A stretch of 64,000 nt of DNA from Melanocharis versteri (lineage: Eukaryota; Chordata; Aves; Passeriformes; Melanocharitidae): contig VZTG01005428.1 of the NCBI GenBank assembly GCA_013397845.1, positions 264,576 to 328,575 on the forward strand, given 5' to 3'. The notes under the pieces were generated by a model. It was not told where the DNA came from, did not search any database, and saw only the letters and a program-made list of their open reading frames with translations. The position numbers and the translations under genes are program-made. This document shows positions 1 to 12,039 of this stretch, piece by piece; position 1 is the stretch's first letter; the number at the start of each line of letters is the position of its first letter.

Positions 1-648
1 TCTATAGTTCTCTTTCGACCTTTTCTTTCCTTACACAAAATGGCTTAATGGGATCCCCTCTATTACTGTTCAGCAGCCAAACTTTAAAGTGAGAACTCTC
101 AGACTCTCATTGTAACAGTTTGTCTGCTTAGCCCAACTTTGAGAATTCATTACCCCACGGTAAACAAATGCCTTCTTTTTCTGTTGCTGCTTTCTTTTTC
201 TGTTGCCCTCCAGAGAATGCACTTACTCAGCCTGTTTGCTGTCACTTTGAAATGTCAGAGATGCCATTTAGACATTACTTTGCAGGAAAACGATGACAGG
301 TCAAGAAAAACCCACAGGTTTTAAAGAAGCGGAGCTCTAGCGCAGTCCAATGTTTCTCAATCTCTAAATGACATCAGGTACCAACTGAGACAAGGATATA
401 AATTTCACAGTAACAAAGAAGAAATGGGTGAGCCAGATTGTGCTGCACCATCTCACCCATTTCGAGGTTTTTTTAATTCCTCATTCAGATTGAAGGATAA
501 ATCATGTCATGAATATTGACTGTAGTCAGTAAATCAGTAAATAACTGAAGGTTATTACTGTAAATGTCTACTTCTGCTTTTTGAGTAGGATAGACCTCCC
601 TAACGTAAATGGGCTAATAAGCATATAATTGGTGTAATCCTAACAGAG
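1..648. other. Non-coding DNA, no feature recognised
   Basis: AT-rich sequence with no recognisable gene, RNA or repeat family. The only open frame of note (139-324, plus strand) is 61 residues of mostly hydrophobic and mixed sequence without a known domain. I see nothing else to annotate. Confidence 0.6.
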
Positions 649-721
649 ATTCATAGAATGGTCAAGGTTGGAAGGCACCTTAAAGATCATGTAGTTCCAA
701 TCCCTTTGCCATGGGCAGGGT
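649..721 (-). mobile_element. CR1 LINE 3' end fragment
   Basis: The plus strand reads 'tcatagaatggtcaaggttg', then 'gaaggcacctt', 'aagatcatgtagttccaa' and 'gccatgggcaggg'. This is the reverse complement of the CR1 3' terminus, so the element lies on the minus strand with its 3' end at the left. The match fades after the 'gggcaggg' block, so the copy is 5'-truncated, as most CR1 copies are. Divergence from the usual consensus suggests an old insertion. Confidence 0.85.
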
Positions 722-2639
722 GGGTGTTTCTGTCACTTTGTTTAGCTCTATCAAATACCTTTAAAAGCCTTTCAGTGTCTTTAAACCCCTTTCTTTTTAA
801 CTGAAGACTAAAATAGGGAGTGAGTGCCACTAGGAAATGAGTGTCCAGGCAGGGAGCAATTACGTCTACGAGCTGTTGCAAGAAGTGGGTGGGTGTAACT
901 CGAGGTGTTTGTGAAGAGTTTGAAGTCTGGTTTGTCTCTGGCCAGGTGCAGACAGGTCACTGTATGGTGCTAACAGCAAAGCACAGCCTGGGATTTAAAG
1001 AGGGGATGCGTTTGCTTGCCTGGCCCTATGGCTTCTGCTTGCAGGAAAATTGCTTTCATTAGCTAGAGAAAATGAAAAAAAATTGAATTGCTTGAGAGCA
1101 GAAGAGAATTTTTACATGGGGCAAAGAGGGGAACTGTGTTTGACAGTTTTTGATGTCCTAGTTTGATAGATGGTTGTGTCTGACCTCTGTCTGCTGAGGC
1201 ACTGAGAAGAAAGCAAACCAATAGCTAAAATCTCAGGAGAAACCAGTGGAAGAAGAGGCAGAGAAAGGAGCTTCCATCCAGGGCTCTTGGCAGCCTCCCC
1301 AGGGCAGGGCAGCAGGGCTGGTGTGCCAGAGGCACCGCTCCAGCCTGTCCCTGAGATCATCACAGACTTTCCCAGCCAGGGCAAGAAATCCAGTATTGGT
1401 CAGCCCAGCTACTCTTTGAAGTTTAAAAGAGGGAAATAGGAGAAGAAGAAAGAATTGCTGGAGAGCTGCAGTGTCTGCATGAGTGTGTGTCTCCTGTGGG
1501 AAGTTGTGTGAGTCTGGTGGCAGCCAGTGGAAGTGGGATGGTTTCAGAGTCTGTCTGTGGCCTGACAATACTGGAACAAATGACTGGGATGAGAGGATGG
1601 TGTAGTAAATCTTTGATTTGTGTGGGTAATGGAGTGGCAAACTGTGATTAAAAACTACTCCTCTAAATCATTCTGATCTCCTGAATGATTTGCCACAGCC
1701 CTCCTTTCCCTCAAGCATTATTTTGTGTTTCCCAAAAGCCCCCTCAAAAGTGGGATGGGCTCAGAAGCTGCTTTTAGTTAGCAATGAAATCTAATATTTG
1801 ATTCCCAAGTTGTAGTCTCTGAATTTTCATCCTCTTGTATTTTATGTTTCCAGGGGCTATATTAATGTAATGTTGCAGTAAACCTTTTGTCTACACTAAT
1901 TTGATCATCTAGTTTTCTTTGCAGAAGTTCTGCAGTGCTTGCTTGTTACAATTATCTTTCTTATACTCTAGGAAATAGCTTTTGTTTTGAATGCTACAGC
2001 TACTACATTTTATTTTTGCAATGGTGGAACAGGTTTTATTTAAACAAAACTCCTGATTCACCTCATTTACTCCTCACTTCCATCAATTTCTTCCTGTTGC
2101 ATCTGAAGCACAGTAACTTCATTTAACTGAATTTGCCTTTCAAAAAGCTACAGCTCTCTGGTGCTGGTCCTAATTTTGACCCTTCCTTGGGACAGGCTTT
2201 TTCCAGTGGATAATTACCCTCCCTCTCATTTTTCCTAATAATATATGCAAAAAAATCCTGGCTAAGTGCAGGTGATTGGTTAACTGAACTGAATTAGTTT
2301 TTTATTAAAACTCGGGGAAGGATAATTTTTATCACACTCCTGGTAGTGCTGCTTGCTGGCCTATATACCAATTGCTTCTCTGCTGTAAAATGCAGATTAT
2401 GGGTCATGCTTGTGCTGTTTAAACATCTAGCCACATCCTGCTGGGGACAAAAGGAGTTTTCCATCTCTTTCTAGGGTCAAATGCATTTACTTCTTGAAAT
2501 TAGGCTTAGGTTTAAGTGCAGCCTGTCTGAATATATATAAAGGGGTTGAACTAGGACCTCTAAAGGAGGGGGTTATAATCTCTGTAGGACCTGTAAAATC
2601 TGGGGATGTTTTCTTCTGCAAAGGGAATACAACTTTCTG
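722..2639. other. Non-coding DNA, no feature recognised
   Basis: No gene or repeat family recognised. A moderately GC-rich piece lies around 1240-1560. It carries overlapping minus-strand open frames of 90 and 135 residues that show no known domain and overlap each other in different frames, which argues against coding. The rest is AT-rich. Confidence 0.55.
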
Positions 2640-3060
2640 GAGAGTTCACTGCAGACTATGAGGCACTCCTCTGGCCTTGCCTGTGAGGGAGCTCTTCCAC
2701 AAGGCACGGGGTGAGCTGGGAGCCAAGGGAGACCCAGAACCCTCGCTGGCTAGAGAGCAGCCCCACAGGGTTTGGGCAGAGCAGGGAGCTGGTGACAGGG
2801 TCCAGCAGCTCATGGACAAAGAGGAACCACACTGGGGGCCGTGCAAGGCATCGGCAGCAGGAGGGAGCAGTGGGGAGATGGATGACTACAAGGTGTCCTA
2901 GGAGACAGGGAAGAAAACAGGCAATGACACAGCTCAGGTGAGGAGTGGGAGTGCAGCCTGAGTTTATCCAGAGCTTCTGCACTGTGGCCAAAAGTTTGTT
3001 TGGGGGTCCCAGGTGAGGATGGTCAGGGTGGTTGAGAGCCTTTGAATGCACTCAGGGCTC
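2640..3060. other. GC-rich patch with good 5' splice-site matches
   Basis: This stretch is clearly richer in G and C than its flanks and is open in several frames on both strands (66 to 131 residues), none with a recognised domain. On the plus strand two strong splice-donor matches occur, 'ctcag|gtgagg' near 2938 and 'cccag|gtgagg' near 3012. It could hold a non-coding RNA exon, an old unrecognised repeat, or simply a GC-rich pocket. No function is assigned. Confidence 0.3.
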
Positions 3061-5250
3061 TGACACTATTTAATTATGCTCTGTGTGTCTGTGCATGTGC
3101 GTAGGGAAATGTTTTCATTAGGTCAATTAATTGTGATTGATTTTCTGACTGCATTTAAGGAAAGACAATTAATTTAAAAAGACCTAAAGCGACACAGGCT
3201 CTTTCTTCCTGTGTGGTACACAGGGAGCAGGGATCTATCTCATAGTGCCCAGCTCCCAGGTACCACCTTGCCCAGCTCTTGTGGGTCAGCTGCTGGCTGC
3301 AGTCACCAAAGTCCTGGCTGGCACCAGGAGTATCAGCAAGGTAGGTGCTGGGAGCAGGCAGAAAAAGTTCCAGCGTGAAGCTGTGTGAAAGGAACGGCAC
3401 TTGAGCAAAGTGAAGGATCAGTGTTTGAAGTCAGGTGGAAAAAAGAGAGTATATTGAGTGCAGAAGTGTTAATTTGGCAAGTTATGACAGTGGGTGTGTT
3501 TTGTACTGGTTCTTTGATTTGTTTGCAATTACAAGCTCTGGGTTATTACAATTAACAATTCTGGGTTATTTTGCATGATTTGAACCAGAGCAATGGGCCC
3601 TCCTTTGGCCTCTGTGGAGTCTGATGGAGTAAGTAATTACTTGTGTCATCCAAAAGTATTTCAAATAACTAAATACAGGCAAGGAAGGAACAAAGCCATT
3701 ATGGTTATCAGTGGTACAGTGTAATCCCTTCTGCAAATAATTACTACTTTCCACCTACTCTTAGGGCTTGAACTAAATGCTGTGTGAGCAAGCTGCAGGC
3801 AGAGTTCAAAAGATTAGTGCTTATGCAGCTGGTTCTGGAGGGAAGGAGTAACAACAAAAACCAAAGGCGGTGAAAAGGAAGGAATTTTGGGATTATGTTG
3901 CCACAAACACTTGACATGAGCAGTTTTGGTTGATTCCCAAAGGAATGGCTCTTGCAGATTATTGCCAGCTTCCTTTTTTTCAGTTTGTCAACTGTTTTCA
4001 GCCACAGATAAAGTGTTGTTTCTTGCTGTCCTTTTGCACAGTCACTACCCCACAGGTTACTGCTTGTTTTCAGCTTCCCAATAAATATCTGCTGAACCTT
4101 GGTGACACCCTAAAATTTTACAGGAGTGCTGGCAATGTGTGAGGAGGGAAATAAACCCCAAGCTTTGCTGCTGAAGGGACAATGTTTGCTGCAAAAGCAG
4201 GGAGCAGAGAAAAGGTGCAACAGAAGCAGCAAAGCTCCAAAGATGAGCATTTAGCATAAAATAAACTAACTTTAGCCGATGCAATCATGGAACTCTCAGC
4301 AGCAGGGTTATGGTGAGGGTTCCAGGATGCAGGGAATAACAGTGTGCACGTGGGGTGCTCTGTTTCAGTGTCACATCCATGTGTGACGGGCAGGGTAAAT
4401 ATTGCCCGAGAATCCAGCACTACCTCTGTAGCCATGGAGGGTTTTGTTTGGAAATGGTAGTGCACCACCAACATGGATCAACAGTTGTGAACACTTCAAC
4501 TTAAATTAACCTGGGAAAGGGCAGAATACCGTGGTAACTTGGGAGCTATTTTGGACTCTTGGGTAAACACCATTTAGACTTGTGTAAATTTGTAGGAGAT
4601 ATTTTGACAAAAGTACTATTTACCCAAGTTAATATGTGCTTTATTTTGCTGGGTGCTCCCTATGTATTTGATCAGTCTGCACACTGTTTACTTAGACTCT
4701 ACCTCTGATGGTTTCAAGACATCTACACTACTGGATGCAGTATATTTTCAGGTTAACTCAGATTTAAAACAGTGCTAATGGATTGAAATCATCTAACAGG
4801 GGTAATTTTGAGTGATAAATTGCCTGACCCATTTCTCCCTAGAGTTGGGAGAGGCTCCTCAGATGTGTAATCCATCGGGTCAGGGCCTCTCTGCTGACAG
4901 AGAAAGAAGTAAATGTACCTAGGGTAATTGTTTCCCTTTTTTTAAAATGTGTTATTTGCTAGGTGCTTGTTAAAAAGCCTGTGCTAATGTTTCTGATGGG
5001 TACTGCTCTTCTGCTCTATTTTTCCTGGAAGTACATTTCCTAGTGATGGCCCTTGGATCCTCCTGGGAGTCAGGAGCAGTCTGTTTCATACCCAGTAACT
5101 ATTCTTGGCAGTATAAAACTCACTAGAGTCATTTATCTTGCAAGACAATCTTGGCAAGCCATCCATGAATATAGCTTAGTAATTATTAATTACAGGTCAG
5201 GAAGAGTTGGGGAATGGAGAAACTCTCACTTTCTGTAGTTTTTTTGTTGT
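3061..5250. other. Non-coding DNA, no feature recognised
   Basis: Mixed-composition sequence without recognisable genes or repeat families. Open frames are all below 120 residues and lack known motifs. The right end leads directly into the hexanucleotide array. Confidence 0.55.
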
Positions 5251-5940
5251 CCTTTTCCTTTTCTTTTTCTTTTCCTTTTCCTTTTCCTTTTCCTTTTTCT
5301 TTTTCTTTTTCTTTTTCTTTTTCTTTTTCTTTTTCTTTTTCTTTTTCTTTTTCTTTTTCTTTTTCTTTTTCTTTTTCTTTTTCTTTTTCTTTTTCTTTTT
5401 CTTTTTCTTTTTCTTTTTCTTTTTCTTTTTCTTTTTCTTTTTCTTTTTCTTTTTCTTTTTCTTTTTCTTTTTCTTTTTCTTTTTCTTTTTCTTTTTCTTT
5501 TTCTTTTTCTTTTTCTTTTTCTTTTTCTTTTTCTTTTTCTTTTTCTTTTTCTTTTTCTTTTTCTTTTTCTTTTTCTTTTTCTTTTTCTTTTTCTTTTTCT
5601 TTTTCTTTTTCTTTTTCTTTTTCTTTTTCTTTTTCTTTTTCTTTTTCTTTTTCTTTTTCTTTTTCTTTTTCTTTTTCTTTTTCTTTTTCTTTTTCTTTTT
5701 CTTTTTCTTTTTCTTTTTCTTTTTCTTTTTCTTTTTCTTTTTCTTTTTCTTTTTCTTTTTCTTTTTCTTTTTCTTTTTCTTTTTCTTTTTCTTTTTCTTT
5801 TTCTTTTTCTTTTTCTTTTTCTTTTTCTTTTTCTTTTTCTTTTTCTTTTTCTTTTTCTTTTTCTTTTTCTTTTTCTTTTTCTTTTTCTTTTTCTTTTTCT
5901 TTTTCTTTTTCTTTTTCTTTTTCTTTTTCTTTTTCTTTTT
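5251..5940. repeat. (CTTTTT)n / (AAAAAG)n hexanucleotide microsatellite, 108 perfect units
   Basis: From 5293 to 5940 the plus strand is a perfect tandem array of CTTTTT: 648 bases, exactly 108 units, with no interruption. The left edge (5251-5292) is imperfect and contains CCTTTT variants and one short unit; the right edge stops abruptly before 'cgtttatgcc'. The whole stretch is pyrimidine-only on the plus strand. It creates artificial open frames on both strands (poly-Phe, Ser-Phe, Lys-Glu and Arg-Lys repeats of about 260-310 residues); these are not genes. Polypurine/polypyrimidine tracts of this kind can form triplex (H-) DNA and vary in length between individuals. The exact copy number may reflect assembly choices. 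Confidence 0.98.
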
Positions 5941-5941
5941 C

Positions 5942-8900
5942 GTTTATGCCAGGGAATTGGAGAATAAGGGACTCCACAACAGTCCTGGTCTATGGTATCC
6001 TTCAGCTTGTCCCACCCCTGGCTATTCATTCCTCTTACCTATCCAGAACGGCATTATTTTTTCTTCCGAAGAAGTTTTTAAAGTTTCGGTTTTGTCCTGG
6101 TTTTGTGAGAAGTTGAAAGTTTTTTGTGAAAAGCTTAGCAATTTGTGATTGACCTGAATTGTTTTCATTCAGTCCAAGTTCCTCGAGGTTCCTTCTTCAC
6201 CCAGCTACTCATTTCAGAGCTTGCTTGCCCTTGTCCCTTGACCCTCTCAGACAGTCCCATCTGTTTGTCTTTTTCCTGCACCTATTCCTCTCTTTGTTGG
6301 TTTTTGGAGTGATTGTGATGGGACTAGAATGAGGGCTGGTAGGCAATGCCATAGCAGACTTCCTTTGCTATGATTTATTGCTTTTCAAGTGCTGTGTGCA
6401 TGTGAGGGATGAAAAGGAAACGCTCTGTGGGCACTTCCACTGCTCCATTTGCAGAGAGGAGAATTCCATTCAAAAGGAGAAGGTACAGTCAGCCTACAGC
6501 TAAAGCCTCCAGCATTAGCAGGTGATGGCAGGCAGGGAATCACCACGTGTTCATCTGCCATAATTTGTAGGTACTGATTTCTACCACATTAAGCAGTCGT
6601 GTCTTTATCTGTTTATTCCCTCCATTGACACGATCACACAAATCACAGTAGACCTTGCTGTTCCTGCTTAGGGCTGTGTCAATATCCAGCCACTCTACAA
6701 AGGTGTGCTCTCTTTCAGGATGCAATTATCTTAAAAACAACTGCCAGAGCTGCCTCTTAATGAGCCTTCTTGTTGTCAGCACTGTGCCTGGCACTCTGCT
6801 TCTTGGAGCACAACACTGTGAGGGGCTGTTCTTGTGCTCGAGGTGATGGCAGCTCTTGCCAACAGAGGAGCCCTGAGCTGCCCCACCCTGCACTGAGTGT
6901 TTGGGACACCTTCTGGATGATCAGCCTGACTTTGTGCTCACTGCTGACAATTTCTGTGTGGTGTTTCCAGCATGAGTAAGAGGCACCCAGCACAGGAAAA
7001 AGAGCCAGATTTAAGCCAGTGTCAACTAAAAACGCCCTATTTGTTTTAACTCTGTGGCCCAAATGATACTGCTGGAGATACCAGCATTAGCCTTTTGATC
7101 CGGGGTCTTTACAGCAAAAACACCAGGCTGAAGGACCCTCTTTATTGGATATACACTCAGATACCAGGATCAACCTGCTACTTCCCATCAATTTTTTCAT
7201 TACTAAAATCTTTCCTCTTTTATTTTTCCAATTAATCCAGATTACACCCAGGGGTGCCCGCCAGCTCCTGCGAGTTAAGCTTTCCCTGATAACACCCACC
7301 AAAGCTCCCCTCAAACCCTTCAGTCTCTCACGGCAATTTTTTTAAAGTGCAGAACTGCCACTTCTGAAAAATATTAATGGGGCAGTGTCTTTTGGGGCAT
7401 TGTCACTGTTCCAACCTTGTCGTGCTCCCCAGGGCCTCTTGGGCCATGTCAGCTGAGCACGCTCCAGGCTCAAGGGTTGTTCTCTATGGATAAGAAGGCA
7501 CAAAGATGCTGACTTTGTGATTTTCCCCAAGTTTTGTGTTGGGGTGTGGTTTTCCTGTTCTAGTGTCCCTAAATCCCAGTGCCAGGAAATTGCTTTTATT
7601 TGGTACTTTTTGAAAAAGAGAACTTGATTATTTTTGCATCTTTTTTATAACTTAATACCAGTATCTTTATTCTTCAATGATATCTATTAGGGGGGACACT
7701 AAAGCCTGTTTTTCATGCTACTTAATCTTACTGTTTCATCTCATGTTGGGTATTAGGCCTCGCAGCATCTCGTAAATCAGATTAGGTAGAAACAAATATG
7801 GAGATGTAAATGTCTTGGATTCCAGTCTTGTTCCGCCTCAGACTTAATTTATAAATCTGTTCTTGTTAATAGCACAGAAATTGACAGCTCTGTATTTTAA
7901 TTACATCAATTAAGTTTAGTTTGTCTACATTTAAAGCAGAAACTATCAAACCCCAAATGGAGCTAAATGTTGTCATATGTGAAATTTATAATTTATTTAA
8001 TTATAAGTTTTCTTAACCTTAACCTGGCCTTCTAACTGCAGTTTTATCTGTTCTTACACCAGCTCTGATTAGTAACTCAGCTTGTCATTTGTATAATACT
8101 GTTGATCATCTTTGCTTCTTGACAGAAGTGAGGTAATAATTTAATTTCATTGTGTACAAAGAAATAGATTAAATGTTTCTTTAGCACAGAAGGTGTTTAT
8201 TTTAAGAATGTATGCGTACTGCCCTTGGTATATCTCATCCTTTGCTTTACTGTCCTTCCTGAAAGCCAAGTGAAACTCTTCTGAATCAGTTTCAAAACTA
8301 ATTTATTTGAGAAAACTGGTGGGAGAAATGTGCTCAGAAATAAAGCCATTTCAATATTTTAATGTGATTAAATGCAGAATAATTAAAGCATAATTCAGGT
8401 AATTTTCAAAATCAGATTGTCCAAGTCTGAAAAATGTTTTTAAATTCCAGCTCCTCGAGCAGAGGATTGTGAAAGTGTTAAATAAGACGACACATCTCTG
8501 TCCCAGCTGGATCGATATTTGAGTTGCTTTTAGGTCTGCCTGTCACAGAGAAACAAGTAGATAAATGGTGTGAATTTCCAAGTAATATTCACAATACCAG
8601 CTGGCAGGGGTGTTGCTTCTAAACACAGAATCTGCTTGAGTGTGATGCCTCCCCTGAAGACCTCTGAGGCAGGTGAGAGCCCCTGGTTGCAAGATGCTCC
8701 TTCAAAGTGAAGGTGTGACACCTTCAGGGCATCGCACAGCACGTGGAGATGGGGATTTCTGTCACCTGGGAACCTTGGCTGCAGTCTGTGAATAAAAAAA
8801 ATACCCTCACAGGGAAAGAAAAACAAAGGCCTGCTGGAGCTGCGTCTGCTTTCACTCATAATTTACCAAGATATTAGACCTTCTGTGTGTGGTGGCAAAA

Positions 8901-8977
8901 AACATCCTTGAAATCTGTGACCTGACCTAATGTTTCAATGTTTCATCTCATTTAGGCCAGTCTTGAAAAGTGATGTG
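5942..8977. other. Non-coding DNA, no feature recognised
   Basis: About 3 kb without a recognisable gene or mobile element. The part from roughly 7600 to 8450 is especially AT-rich, with many TTAAT and TAATTA-like words, and has no open frame of note. Open frames at 6540-7530 are short and overlap on both strands. Confidence 0.55.
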
Positions 8978-9037
8978 TGGGTTTGTTTTTGTTTTTGTTT
9001 TGTTTGGTTTGGTTTGGTTTGGTTTGGTTGGTTTTTA
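8978..9037. repeat. G/T-rich simple repeat (GTTTT)n and (GGTTT)n
   Basis: The plus strand passes from GTTTT-type units into about six GGTTT pentamers before 'ggttggtttttag'. This is a short compound microsatellite. Similar T/G-rich tracts recur at 33070, 39974 and 55913. Confidence 0.9.
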
Positions 9038-11045
9038 GTCCTGTGCTGATTTTTATCACTCCCTTGACCTGTTTTCTATGCAGAAGGCTTCTGGGCTGGG
9101 AGATGGGAAGCACAGGCTTGCTGAGCTCCGTGGGAAGCCCCACGTGATGCTCAGGGTGTGTGAGGTGCTGAGAGAGGGCAAACCGTGGCAGGGACCTGAT
9201 GAACCACATCTCTGCCTGCTGCTGTGAGCTCCTGTGCTGGGGGGCCTCTGCTCCCCAAACCAGCTGCTTCTTGTGCCTCTTTTCCCTTCTGAGAGCCCAG
9301 GGATCTGAGTCTCCCTCTCACACAGCTGTTATGAGGAGTGGAAATGTTTTATAGGCAGTGGCAGACCAAAGAGCTGCTAGGAACAGGGGAGAAGAGGAAA
9401 GGGACAGGGAGATGAAGGATTCTCTTGCCTGTCATCCTTGGAAGGCTGCTGCTGTGTGAAGTTTAGATGGCAAGTGCACACATTTATATGGACACTTACA
9501 CCTACACCTGACAGCCTGGGTACCTTTGGCACCCTGATGTGATCGTGCATCATGTTAAACCCATGGCATTTTGGCTGGGAAATGCCCCAAACACAAAATT
9601 ACTTTTGTATCTCCCTGCTTGGGAAATATGCATCCATTTGAATTTGAAATCTGGGAAGACTCATCTGCATTTACCCTGACAGGTGACACACAGTGTTGCT
9701 TGAAATAGATTTCATGACGAATAAAATGTGTTTGGAAAGGAGTAGCTCACCGTCTGGTTTGATTTTTGGGATCTGGCACATATTGCAAGGGGAAAGTGGA
9801 TGCTGTCCTTGAGGTTTGATGCCTTGATTACATCTGTGTAGGGAGGTGAGCTCTGAACTTCTGGTCAACTTGTGCTGAATTGCTCTCCTCTGACCTTCAT
9901 CTGTGCTGGCAAAGGAATGCAGGAGAAAAGAACCGCTAATAGAAAACAATGGAGCCTGGGATATCTGCAGGGGAAGGAGTTCTGAGTGGCACCATGGGGC
10001 ACTGTGCACTTGCAGGTGGGCTTACTGCAAACCTTTGTAACTCAGAAATGCTGTCCCTTCATAGCGAACACTCCTGCAGGCCCGACGTTGTGGTGCCCTT
10101 CCTGCCTGTGTCACCTCTCTGTAAAAGAGCTAAAGGTGATTTCAGATCGAGGTTAACTCTCCCAGCTGCTGCCTGACAGTGCAATAGGCTTATCAGTGGA
10201 GCATGCATTTAATTATTTTCTTCTAGCAGATTTAGGGCTCGATCCTGCCTGAGCAGGGCAAAAAGAGAAACGTCATCTCCTTGCTGTATCTCCACGTGCA
10301 CGGAGGATGCTCTTCTGTTGGGAAAAGCTGCTTGTATGACAGAAGCAGAGATTTCTTCCTGAAAACAGGGGATTTTTTATGCTCAACAGCCTAATTTGTC
10401 ATGCAGTACTGAAAAAGAGTATGTGAAAGAAGGGAGCAAAATTCTGCTTTTCTTTGTCTACTTACATATTAAAAGATTTGGGAGTTTTTTTGTCATATAA
10501 GCATAAAAACCAGAGTAAACCACTTACAGGCTTATTTAGAAGGCTGTAGCTATCAGACAGTCATTAGTATTCCACTTGTTTTATTCTGTTTGAGCAATTA
10601 TTTTATCTTACTGGGCCATCAGATTGGGAGGAATTTCCTGACTCTAAAACTACTATTTCTCCCTTTCAGACACACACATTGCATATATCTGATATTTTCA
10701 AAGAACCTCTGATTCTGGAAAAGCAGACAGAATAATTTGCTCAGCATTGTACTCTGCTGAACATTTTCCTCTGATTCCTTGTAACTGTTTGCATGGAGCA
10801 CAGTCTCCACAGCAGTATCCATGAAAAGCTTCTATACCCTGCCTTTTTCATGGTAAACATTTGGGATGAATTTGGCATAAAGACAAATGCTAACCAAAGA
10901 GATTTTCTGCTCAGTTACTGGGAGGCTTTTTGGGATAATCCATAGAAATCTTCAAGACATTAAAAAAGCAAAATCTTCTAGTAATTTTCCTTTCTATTTT
11001 TTTAAAAACAGATTGGTTTTATGTTTCATTGAATGGCTTCATTAT
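9038..11045. other. Non-coding DNA, GC-richer on the left
   Basis: The first 300 bases (about 9060-9330) are GC-richer than the surroundings; the rest is mixed. No gene, RNA or repeat family is recognised. Open frames (112, 85 and 75 residues) have no known motifs. Confidence 0.5.
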
Positions 11046-11130
11046 TCATAGAAACATAGAATGGTTTGGGTGTGAAGGGGACCTGGGAGATCATCTAGTT
11101 CCAGCATGCCCATGGAACTGCCATTAGCTA
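11046..11130 (-). mobile_element. CR1 LINE 3' end fragment
   Basis: The plus strand shows 'cataga', 'atggtttgggtgtgaagggg', 'acctgggagatcatctagtt' and 'ccagcatgccc'. This is the reverse complement of the CR1 3' terminus, so the 3' end is at the left. Similarity ends near 11130, indicating severe 5' truncation. Confidence 0.85.
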
Positions 11131-11959
11131 AAGTGAGTCAAACATTTGTTGGAAATTGCTGATGTTTTTCTCTGATATTATTTATAATGACTATAGAAAA
11201 GAAGCATGCAAAAAAAGTTTATATTTTAGGGATTAAATAAAAATGGGCATTTAGTTTATCTCTGTGTAACCCACACCAGGCAGGACTAAATAGCAGAGTT
11301 TAGGGCTGTTTTGTGCCTGGAACAAGTCTGCCCTGCTGAGCCTGAAGCCAGCATGAGGAGGGTGTGGAGCAGGGATAGAGCAGCTGTGCTAAACATCACC
11401 CTTCCTCCTGCAGGGCTGCCTTGCAGCAGGTCTGGGGCAACTCCCCAGAAGGTGCTGACCCATCTTGCCAGTGTCAGGAAATACCCAAGCACAGGTTGCT
11501 CCCAACAGGGCACATTTGCCTGGAAGTTCCGGGAGAGGCATGGATGCTGAAAAATGGGAAAAAGTACTGGAGGTGTAAGGCAGTCCCTTAAGTGATTAAC
11601 CAAGCTGGGCTGGTAGGGAGAGCAGTGAGTGAGTTTCTTCTCCTTCAAGGTGAGTAGTGTGACTTTTTTACTCAGTGTGTGCAAATTTAATTAAATGGTG
11701 ACTCTCTTCTCCTCTGTCTCATTAGTGCTGACGACAGGTCTCCTCCCAAGTGCGTGCTTGGCAGAGGTCTGTGGGTGGTCGTGGGATTTGGCACTCCTGG
11801 CTGTGACAGTGTTTTACAAGGCAGGAGCTGTAGTTCCTCGTCTGGTGAAGGACCTGTTGAGATGCAGCCCTGACCACCTCACCAAATCCCTGCCAAGTAC
11901 CCCTGATAGCAAACGGATGGACCATCACAGTCTGGGCGTTTATACGGAAGTGTGGTGAT
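11131..11959. other. Sequence between two outward-facing CR1 ends
   Basis: This 0.8-kb stretch lies between a minus-strand CR1 end on the left and a plus-strand CR1 end on the right. Part of it (about 11700-11959) may be a diverged CR1 body belonging to the right-hand copy, but I cannot match it confidently. The 132-residue minus-strand frame at 11286-11684 shows no known domain. Confidence 0.4.
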
Positions 11960-12039
11960 TTGTTCACCCATGCAAGGGGGTGGAACTGGATGAGCTTTAA
12001 GGTCCCTCCCAACCCAAACCATTCTGGGATTCTATGACT
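11960..12039 (+). mobile_element. CR1 LINE 3' end fragment
   Basis: The sense-strand CR1 terminus is clear: 'gcaagggggtggaactgga', 'tgagctttaaggtccctccc', 'aacccaaaccattctggga' and 'ttctatgac'. The element ends at about 12039. How far it extends to the left is uncertain because the upstream sequence is diverged. Confidence 0.9.

Noticed and set aside
5186..6148. Five long open frames of 260-313 residues (Lys-Glu, Arg-Lys, Ser-Phe and poly-Phe repeats)
   Set aside because: They are generated by the CTTTTT array, which contains no stop codon in any frame; the non-repeat ends show no homology or gene structure.
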